From the NCBI GenBank assembly GCA_014529385.2, contig CM043944.1, positions 71,765,384 to 71,829,383 of the forward strand: a stretch of DNA of 64,000 bases, written 5' to 3'. The first letter of the stretch is position 1. Every line of letters starts with the position of its first letter. The notes beneath the pieces were generated by a model. The model was not told the DNA's origin, ran no database searches, and saw nothing but the letters and a program-made list of their open reading frames with translations. The DNA comes from Adiantum capillus-veneris (lineage: Eukaryota; Streptophyta; Polypodiopsida; Polypodiales; Pteridaceae). The translations under genes were made by a program, and so were the position numbers. Below, in pieces: positions 56,751 through 64,000 of this stretch.

Positions 56751-57869
56751 GGTATTAGAGATTTGAAGATCTTGCTCTAATCCGCTAATCTTTGGGAATT
56801 TTTTCCTTGTGTTTGAGTGTGTATTGTAGCGTTCGCCCAAGGACGCTTCTCTCATTCAGGGAACTGCAAGACCTGCCATTGCGCGTAGGATCTTGCGCTT
56901 TGAGCATAGGAAATGCGAACACTGTATACCGGGGGTTACATTTGTGGTGCGCCTACGAGAGGGTAGTTGACTTGGTGTGTGCGCTCGATCACCTCAACAT
57001 AAAGAGATCTTAGCATGTATATTTGCAGTCATAACTTCTTCAACATGACAAATTACATCACTGAAGACATGCATTGGAAATATAAAGATGTTGATTGCGA
57101 ATATCATGATTTGTTAGCGGCCTATGACGACAAAGGAAGGAGCCATCTAGATCAGCCTATTAGCTTTGGTGTCTTGACACTGTTTGCACAACCATCTCCC
57201 CCATCTGCTTGGAGAATTCCATCGTTCTAGAAGAGGCGATCAATCCGGAGCCAAAGGGTTCCAATCCGAGGCAACCACCGCAGGAGTTCGTAGGCATCGT
57301 GAGCCTACATTCGCATCCACATCTGTGTAGAGACGAGGATTTATCTAGAGCTTCCATCATACGGCAATTTAGTCAAAGCCCCAAAAGGAGCCTCTATCTT
57401 TGAGGAGTTACTTGGCGGTTTCTTGAGACATCATACAGAGGACTTGCCATGGTTCGTGGGCATCCCAAAGGACATATGTATCTTCATCTCCCATTCAGCG
57501 TTGCTCTCACCAATCTTTCCACGTAGGCTGGCTGGTAACCTTCGTGGACATCGGTGTTTGCATATCCAGCCATTCGTGCTATGAGAATCCATCTGGTTTG
57601 CAGTTTGGTTCACACCATCCGAGTTGGGGCACCAAAGGTTATTGTTGGCCGATAACCAACAAGGGCATCATTGATTCAAGAGGTAGTCCAGGGTTTGTGA
57701 GTATATGCATCATCACCATCCTTGTTTTTTGGACATTTCCACATCAGCCAAGGAAGCCCCTCTCTCAAAAGTCGCCGTGGAGGACATTGTCTAGAAAGAA
57801 CTTCATCCGAGACCATAATATGGCGTGCATGGAGTTCGGTACCAGTACCTCATCTTAAGCAGGAGGGGA
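56751..57869 (+). other. Interior of E, no retroviral genes
   Basis: Follows the PBS. Open frames of 60-104 codons overlap (57015-57230, 57209-57403, 57544-57858) but none matches a retrotransposon domain or a protein I know. It may be captured host sequence or random. Ends in the polypurine tract AAGCAGGAGGGGA at 57857-57869. Confidence 0.5.
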
Positions 57870-58366
57870 TGTCATGTGCACATGGCTCTGTGTGCCACGC
57901 GGACATGCTTCATCGACTTCCAGAGCTAGTTTCCCCTTCTTCTTAAATAGGGATGTCTAGAATCCTAGGAGGATAAGTACCGGGAATTTGTGAGCCTGTT
58001 CGCAGGACCTGCATGTTCGAACAAGTCCATTGGATTAGGTTTTCTAGTTTTGGAACCCTCTTGCATAAATGGTTTGTATACGCGTTTTGACATTTGTTAT
58101 TACACTACGGTGGGCATCTGACATGACGTGCATGTAGTTCTAGGATAGAGGAATCCAACGAGCCATTCCTCTTGTCGATCAGATTCTTGGGTGGACAGAA
58201 GTGCGACAATTTCACCCAATCTGGACCCCCTTGGCTCAATTTTCAATAAATCATTTTTATAATTTATTTGCTGGGTGATCTGGTGGATACTTGCCCTACC
58301 TAGGCCTTAATAATTACTTAGGGCTCATTCCTTACCCATAAAGGGACCATGTGAGCTCTCAGTTGG
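57870..58366 (+). mobile_element. 3' LTR of E, truncated
   Basis: Starts TGTCATGTGCACATGG straight after the polypurine tract and aligns with the 5' LTR until GAGCTCTCAGTTGG. Similarity then stops about 25-30 bp after the TATA-like box, near where transcription would start. Confidence 0.8.
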
Positions 58367-58710
58367 TTAAGGAATCTGGACTTAACAGTTGGTCAGTTAG
58401 TCTTACTTAAGTTTGAGAAAGCTTTATTGAAGTTTAAAGCATGTATTGATGAAAATGTGGCATGTGATTATAAATTCTTTGGCACAAAAATATATTCTTT
58501 GACACTAAGTGGCGCTATAGGTGCCATACATGATAAGTTATGGTCTTAGGGCCATAGGCTACTTCACAATATTCTTTAGGTATTTAAATTATCAAATGTT
58601 AATTTGGGTGTTGTACATACTATAGTGTAGTTGAAACTTGATAGTGTTTTAAAATTGGGACTAGCCATTTTCTTGTACTAGATATTAAGGTGGCCAATTT
58701 TATGTTAAGA
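58367..58710. other. No gene seen
   Basis: AT-rich sequence directly after the truncated LTR of E. Nothing else supported. Confidence 0.5.
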
Positions 58711-58906
58711 GTTGTTGGTGATCTTTTTTTTTTTGGAGAAAAAGATCCTTCTATTAGTTAATGAAAACTGCCCATAGGGCTACATCCACCTCTGCAAGAG
58801 AGGGCTACAACAAGCATGGTGGGGAGACTCTCCCAATGAAAAAACAGCATATGTACAATGGGGCTAAATCAAGAGATGGGAGGAGGGAAAGTTGTTGGTG
58901 ATCTTT
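58711..58906 (-). mobile_element. Short poly(A) retroposon with 16-bp target duplication
   Basis: GTTGTTGGTGATCTTT occurs at 58711-58726 and 58891-58906. Between them is about 164 bp beginning with a T run (T11, 58724-58734), that is, a poly(A) tail on the minus strand. The minus-strand 3' end reads TAGAAGGATCTTTTTCTCCA before the A run. A long target duplication plus poly(A) is the mark of LINE-driven target-primed insertion. It is either a 5'-truncated LINE or a SINE. Confidence 0.8.
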
Positions 58907-59600
58907 GTGTTTAGATATTATATTTTTGGTTGGTATAATCAATATATATGTTGCTTAGTAGTCACATCAATTGGTGTGTTTTGACACATTACCTTTTTAA
59001 GAATTCATCTTTGTAAGCTTTGATTGATGTTTTAAAGCATTTCTTTGATATGAATCCCTTTGCAAAAATTTATATCAATTTTTTTGAAATAAAAATTAAT
59101 ATAGAAAAATCAAATTTGGGTGCTAAAATCATGACATATTATCTAAATTAAGGGCAAATTGAGCTTAAATATAGTAGAATAGTACGATCTTAACACACCA
59201 ATTTAGCATTTGGGAAACAGGATTTTCCCAATTCATCTAAAATGGTGTTAAATCTTCTTTCTTCCCCCTTCACCTTTTAACTAGCTAGCATGGATGCTCT
59301 TAGAAAAATTTATTCTTGGAATTTGTGCCTACTCCCATGGAATTTTATTAGTCTATCTATACATAATACATAAGTAATTAGACCTGTTTTTTCTTAGATC
59401 AATATAAACTCACATTCTTGTTGATGTTTCCCCAATGCTCAATTTGTTGTTCCCACCATTTAAACCATTGTTGAAGTGCCTCTATGTTCTCTTTTGGGAC
59501 CTGAATCAACCACTAGTGTTTGATATTCCTCGCTTGAATTGTAGCCTCTTCTACAATTGTTAAGTGTCTCCACGCTTCACAAATCTTGTATATTTTTGAT
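58907..59600. other. No gene seen
   Basis: AT-rich. Its last part could be the interior of element G. Confidence 0.45.
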
Positions 59601-59662
59601 CTAACTTGAGTTGTTTTGCAGGTATAATCGTGGACGATTACTCTTCTTTCAAGAAGGAGGGA
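59601..59662 (+). promoter_or_regulatory. Conserved hairpin and polypurine tract of element G
   Basis: TTGAGTTGTTTTGCAGG precedes TAATCGTGGACGATTA (59625-59640), a 6-bp inverted repeat with loop TGGA, and the polypurine tract CAAGAAGGAGGGA. The layout is the same as in A, B and C. Confidence 0.65.
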
Positions 59663-60110
59663 TGTCACAAATTGTTGACATTCAGCCTAACCCTTGCCAT
59701 CCTGCAGATCCCGATTGAGGGGCCTAAAGTTTAAACCCTAGGAAAAGCTGAAGAAGCAGTAGGATTCTCGTCGAGTGGCCCAAATAACAAATAAGGTTAG
59801 GATTAAAAATCCTAACCCCTAACAACCTATGAAACCCCGTCCAATGGGGTCTAAATAACCAAATAAAGCAAGACCATCTTCTTGTAAGAACTGTTATATA
59901 GACGCCTGCGAATTGTCGTTAATGGCTGATGACGCAGAAACGTTGTACAGACAGCCCTTTGGGTGCTAGCTTTTGGGAGCAGATGCGTTTCGACTTGATG
60001 CTTTTTAAGTAACTACCTTTGGATGGCCAAGGGCCTTTAAATATGTAATCATTTTCAGCAAGGGATCGTACTAAAACATAGAGATAACCGCAATCTATAT
60101 ACTTGGCAAC
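59663..60110 (+). mobile_element. LTR-like fragment G, related to A
   Basis: Starts TGTCACAAATTGTTGACA after a polypurine tract. Shares CGTCCAATGGGG (A: CGTCCGATGGGG), AATAAAGCAAGACC and CAAGGGCCTTTAAATATG with the A LTR. The U5 side is not co-linear: from about 60105 the sequence (CTTTTAGTACTTCAAAACAA) looks like the inverse of the A/F LTR end. Possibly rearranged. Confidence 0.6.
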
Positions 60111-60139
60111 ACTTTTAGTACTTCAAAACAACTCGAAAA

Positions 60140-60738
60140 GAAGAGAGAGAAGACGTCATGGTGCGGGTCTCAAATGCATAGTACGCTCTCTTTCGGCTTC
60201 CAAACGACACATTGCACATTTATGCCACTTGTGATTGGCCGGAACCTCAAGGCCAAGGTACTTAAAGCTCTCAACAACTAAAGCGTCTCATTGTTGTACA
60301 TATTGTATGGCTTCTCTTGTGGTTGGTTTTCACAAGCATTACCTTTGTTTTGAATTCTTGCACAATCAGACCACTGAAAACAAAATTTCTCAAGGACAAC
60401 CATAAGCTTTTGTGCATTCTCTAAAGTGTGTGCTAGAGGCACTACATTTTTTGCATACAACAGAAGCATGATAACCACATTGCAAACAATGACCTCTTCA
60501 ATGCCTTCTTCTTGCATAAAGCCAAGTACCATTTGTTCTAATTGATTGATGCATAAACCAAAGAGAGTTGGTGACAATGTACATCCTTGTTAATCCCAAT
60601 AGTGCTCGCAAAAATTTCTGAAATCTCTCTTTCCAAGGGCAATTGACACATCACCTTCTCATAGATTCGAGAAACCGCAAGCATAAACTCACTTGGCACT
60701 TGGAGTTCTTTCATCCTTCTCCACAAATTGTTACGTGG
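60140..60738 (-). pseudogene. LINE reverse transcriptase, C-terminal part
   Basis: MIPRNNLWRRMKELQVPSEF and SRIYEKVMCQL follow the KKAFD motif on the other side of the solo LTR. Then SPTLFGLCINQLEQMVLGFM, and VVIMLLLYAKNVVPLA where the catalytic LLLYADD should be (ADD to AKN). A shifted frame ends SFKYLGLEVPANHKWHKCAM. Confidence 0.8.
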
Positions 60739-60743
60739 AATCA

Positions 60744-61846
60744 TGTCACGTGACACATCCAACTCTATGTGTCCGTGGACAAGCTACAACATGATCAGGG
60801 TTTAGTTCAGTACAGTCAGTCTAGAATAGGAAGTGATCTGACACTTTTGTGAGTCTGTTCGCAGACCGTGCATGTCCAGACACTTAGAGTAGATGCATAT
60901 CCTCTGGTTGCACACAACATGATTATCAGTTTTCCATCAGAACACATCATGAGCATTTTTACAGTGCATAGACCTATTTTCCCTATTTTTGACATTTTTC
61001 ACTTATTATTTTTAAGTGACTTTTGTTGGAAAGTAGGTAGGGAAAATTTACTAAGCTTGTATAAGTAGAAACTTAGCGGTAGCACTTTTTGGCAGAAGAG
61101 GTAGCAAGAGCATCGCTCAACACGCACCTTCTCAGCAGGACCCCCAACAGCATGGCCTAGCGTTTTTGCAACTCAGCATCAAGCTGACAGATCAGCCTTG
61201 GCGATTTTGCATTTTAGAGGAGCTTCGGCATTAGCACACAACAGAATCACTTCAAGACAGTAGATCAGCCCTAGCGTTAGTGGATTTTTCTCCAGCAATA
61301 GAATTCAGCCCTAGTGTTTTTGGAGCAGCAGGCGTCCTAGTGTTTTGCAGTTCCTTCGCGACGGAATCCACAGTAGCACCAGCGTTTTCAGTTTTCAGCG
61401 CGTCGTCGTCGCATCGTCGCCATCGACATCGTCATCGACATCGTCATCGACATAGAGTCAGAATTCAGCAGATAGAAGATTTTCAGATTTCAGCCCTTGG
61501 CGTTTTCAGATTTTAGCCCGTCTGGTCGTCGTCCTCATCGCCGTCGACATCGTCGGCAAGTCCAAGCATTGTAGAGATTTGTGCAATCAATAGTAGAGAC
61601 CGCTCTCGCCATAGAGAGTGGGGCCTTCAGAGGAGGGTTTGACAACATTCTGGTGTCGTTTTCTTCTCTCTATCTCTCAGTCTCATCACCTTCATTCACA
61701 GTATTCATCCACTTTGTTTGTGTCCATTGCACACTCTCACTAAAGGAATGGAAGGCTCTCCCTTCCGTAAGTAAAAGAAACCTTGAGCACATTGCGGACC
61801 ACTCATCTTGAGCAAAGTTCAACAATCACTTCCGCTCCACCTTACA
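60744..61846 (+). mobile_element. Solo LTR, related to E
   Basis: TGTCACGTGACACATCC...CCACCTTACA, 1,103 bp, flanked by AATCA at 60739-60743 and 61847-61851. Start (TGTCACGTG), GTTCGCAGACCGTGCATGTC and the repeated CAGCCCTAGCGTTTT and GTTTTCAGTTTTCAGC motifs match the E LTR. A (CATCGA)n-type trinucleotide run lies at 61400-61450. No PBS or interior follows, so it is a product of LTR-LTR recombination. Confidence 0.88.
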
Positions 61847-61851
61847 AATCA

Positions 61852-62193
61852 TATCAAAGGCTTTCTTAAAGTCCACAAAGCAACAATACAATCGCTTGCT
61901 CTCAATTGACTTTCCTCTATGAGAACATGAAGAGTGATAAGATGATCAATGGTGCTATGGCGTCGACGAAAACCCGCTTGTCCTTTTGCACGCTTGCCAT
62001 TCTCTTCAGTCCAATCACTCAATTTTATCTCCATTATGTACCCAAACAACTTAGCCATAAGAGACCTAATCATTATAGTCTGGTAGTCATTTACATTCTT
62101 TACATCCCCTTCTTTATGCAAAGGCTTGACCCAATTAGTACTCCAATCACAAGGCATACTATGTTGAAGTGCAAGGTTGAACATATCGCACAC
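61852..62193 (-). pseudogene. LINE reverse transcriptase, N-terminal part
   Basis: WSTNWVKPLHKEGDVKNVND, YQTIMIRSLMAKLFGYIMEI and GQAGFRRRHSTIDHLITLHV, then in the adjacent frame CCFVDFKKAFDMI. These match WxxxxIxPIxKxGDxxxxxNYRxIxL, QxGFRxxRSTxDHIFxL and FVDFxKAFDxV of LINE RT. Ends at the solo LTR. Confidence 0.8.
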
Positions 62194-62696
62194 CCACTCA
62201 TGTGTAAAATCTCCCGTCTATTTAATCATTTCCGGCTTGATACCTTGAAGATCTCCGGCTTTGCAAGTGGCCAACTTTTCAAGCCGACCGATCACATCCT
62301 CGATAGTAAAAAAGAGGGCATACATGGGAGTGAACCATAAAATGGCAACTTTCCAGCATTTAGTTGCTTATATAGTTGCCTACAATGTGTGTACACATCC
62401 ACAAGACTCAAGTTACCATAACTCTTAACCCGCTTGCCTCTCAAGTTTCTCCAAAATCTTCCACATGCACGTGCATTTTCTTGGACTTGAAAAAATTGAT
62501 GCTTTACTTACCATCTTCTTCTCTTCTTTTGAATCAATGCCTTGTATGCATGCAAATGGCTTTGATAGTTGTTTTTGTCCATAGTTGCATCAAGCTTTAT
62601 TAAGGACTTTCGAGCATCTTGACATTCTTTATCAAACCACCTTTTGAGTGATCTATCTTTGTTGATACCATGGACATGCTTTATGGCAAAGTACTC

Positions 62697-63190
62697 TTAG
62701 GCACAAGAACAAAGAACTTTCTTGAAAGCTTCCCATTTAGTTTCGAACGGTGTGTCATATCGAAGCTTTGTCATCTTTAACTTTTTCTCAACCATTTTAA
62801 TATACATTGATGCACGTTTGAAATCCATACAAAGTGATGACTTCTCTTCCCTTTGGCTGAGATTATCATACTTAGTTGCTTCTCTACATGCAAGGTCAAT
62901 ACATAAGGTTTGATGGTTTGATTCCGGGGTCCATTGGCCAAGCGTAAAACTCTTTAGGCGATACATGATGGCTTCGGAGAGTAACATATAGTCAATCACA
63001 CTATTCCCATTATGTTTTTTAAATGTAAATCCATCAATTCCACTCCACAAAGATACACCATTGGCAATGAGCATACTCGGGCTATTGCACATGTGTAAAA
63101 GTAACTTTCCATAGTGATCCGGCTCTTTTTATCCATTGAAGTATGATCATACAAGTGAACTTCCTCCAACTCCCTTGAAATGTATGGCAT
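62697..63190 (-). pseudogene. LINE endonuclease C-terminal part
   Basis: Frames give CNSPSMLIANGVSLWSGIDG, FTFKKHNGNSVIDYMLLSEA and GQWTPESNHQTLCIDLACRE. These match the GxSVIDYxLxS and SDHxPL motifs of the AP-like endonuclease that nicks the target, with Asp to Asn at SDH (here SNH). Confidence 0.65.
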
Positions 63191-63343
63191 ATTAAGTTAA
63201 TGAGTATCATGTTGCAATGTTTTTGTGCAAGCATTTGTAGTCTCAAAGACAATAACATCACCTTTGCCTTTAAAATAAGCAATGTCCTTTAAAGTAAAAA
63301 AATGGCCGATCTCTATCCATGCAAGCATAAAAGGGGGAATCAG

Positions 63344-63346
<3 letters not shown>

Positions 63347-63430
<84 letters not shown>

Positions 63431-63459
63431 GTAGAGAGAGAGAGAGAGAGAGAGAGAGG
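63347..63459. repeat. (TA)n followed by (GA)n microsatellite
   Basis: About 80 bases of TA repeat, ATGTA, then about 26 bases of GA repeat. Open frames of Tyr-Ile repeats here are artefacts. Confidence 0.95.
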
Positions 63460-64000
63460 TGAGCTTGCAAGGGCACCTCTATTCTAGAGTGGACATATTG
63501 AATGATCAACCAGTGGGGAAAATAAGGGCACTCCCCCTCTATTTACAGGAAGGGGGACATGGTTGTCCGACTCCGTCCTAAGTCACCGATTGCCCATAAA
63601 TCAGAATATGAAGTCGTAGTTGTGAAATAGGGTGCCTTATTGAACTGAGCCAAACTAAATCTGGTAGATGTCCAAGTCCCAATCTGAGGAGAATAGGTTC
63701 GCAATTCTAGGCATAGCCACAAAGGCCTCACTCCTTGGATTTAAGCATAAACCTAGGAGATGACCTACCAAAAATAACAACAGCTAACTTGAGACTTTTC
63801 ATTAGTGTATGTTGACTGTGCTACGGATGCACTCAAATGTTCGCAGTATGGGCAATTAAAGTTCAGAAATGAAAGGTGAATTGTAATAAAAGACACTGAA
63901 TATCAATGGAAATTTTGGTGTTAGTTAAGAAAGCCAGAGCCTGTAATTATTGTTATTCGAGAAACTCACGACTGAGGCTTGCTGCTGTTGCTTCTTCCGC
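63460..64000. other. No gene recognised
   Basis: A minus-strand 62-codon frame (63543-63731) matches nothing known. No repeat structure seen. Confidence 0.45.

Larger units (their letters stand above)
38632..58366 (+). mobile_element. Non-autonomous LTR element E (interrupted by A, B, C)
   Basis: 5' LTR 38632-39947, interior 56751-57869, 3' LTR 57870-58366. Without the nested elements its interior is only about 1.1 kb and encodes no gag, protease, RT or integrase. Such elements depend on enzymes of relatives, like LARD/TRIM-type elements. A PBS-like TTGGTATTAGAG is split by insertion of A (TT at 39948-39949, GGTATTAGAG at 56751-56760). The 3' LTR is truncated, so no target duplication can be read; the base string before the 5' LTR is AACTCC. 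Confidence 0.75.
60140..63290 (-). mobile_element. LINE (non-LTR retrotransposon), interrupted
   Basis: A minus-strand LINE ORF2-like region: endonuclease end (63.2-62.7 kb), linker, RT (62.2-60.3 kb) and the post-RT YLGLEVP segment (60.3-60.14 kb). A solo LTR (60744-61846) sits within the RT. Removing it and one copy of AATCA restores an in-line KKAFDMIPRNNLW motif. Other stops and frameshifts remain. 5' end, 3' tail and flanking duplication were not identified. Confidence 0.8.

Noticed and set aside
58711-58906. LTR element with direct repeats GTTGTTGGTGATCTTT
   Set aside because: A 16-bp duplication plus a poly(T)/poly(A) end fits a LINE-type insertion, not an LTR element.
63270-63509. 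Tyr-Ile repeat protein
   Set aside because: It is the (TA)n microsatellite.

Overview
The window is plant nuclear DNA dominated by transposable elements. It holds at most two recognisable host genes, both with plant-specific families and intron/exon structure. The large, nested LTR-retrotransposon content, the very frequent (GA)n microsatellites, a Tat-type Ty3/gypsy element, and CACTA, hAT and LINE remnants suggest a large-genome land plant. A non-flowering lineage such as a fern or lycophyte seems likely to me, but that is inference and nothing in the sequence fixes the species.

Layout. 1-1.8 kb: the 5' LTR and primer binding site of a minus-strand LTR element (F), with a 657-bp hAT-type MITE inserted in the PBS (8-bp target duplication). 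2.5-4.4 kb: a tandem duplication, then three well-defined 3'-terminal exons of an F-box/EXECUTER-like protein. 4.6-10.4 kb: SINE-like repeats, a tandem duplication, and decayed Ty1/copia gag, protease, integrase and reverse transcriptase on the minus strand. 11.2-20.95 kb: a CACTA (En/Spm) transposase gene split by a 9-kb minus-strand Tat-like Ty3/gypsy element (D) with an extra 5' ORF, gag, RT, RNase H, a second archaeal-type RNase H and integrase. 21-36 kb: mostly unassigned, repeat-rich sequence with a decayed gypsy integrase, tandem arrays and long microsatellites.

36.9-37.2 kb: the first coding exon of a ZEITLUPE-type LOV blue-light receptor. It ends at a splice donor that splits the codon of the photoactive cysteine. 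No later exon was recognised in the remaining 26.8 kb, so this is either a giant intron or a truncated gene.

38.6-58.4 kb: a nest of four LTR elements. E, a non-autonomous element, was hit at its PBS by A (gag-protease only). A's 3' LTR was later hit by B (minus strand) and C (plus strand). Target duplications are visible for A (ACATT), B (CAAAG) and C (CAGGC). B and C are two copies of one chromodomain-type Ty3/gypsy family in opposite orientation, giving a roughly 6.5-kb inverted repeat around a 266-bp spacer. Both share the same protease and integrase lesions.

58.7-63.3 kb: a short poly(A) retroposon with a 16-bp target duplication, a related LTR fragment (G), and a LINE (minus strand) interrupted inside its RT by an E-related solo LTR (target duplication AATCA). 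The window ends in a (TA)n tract and unassigned sequence.

Almost all element genes carry stops, frameshifts or deletions, so they are relics. The order of events in the nest is E, then A, then B and C.
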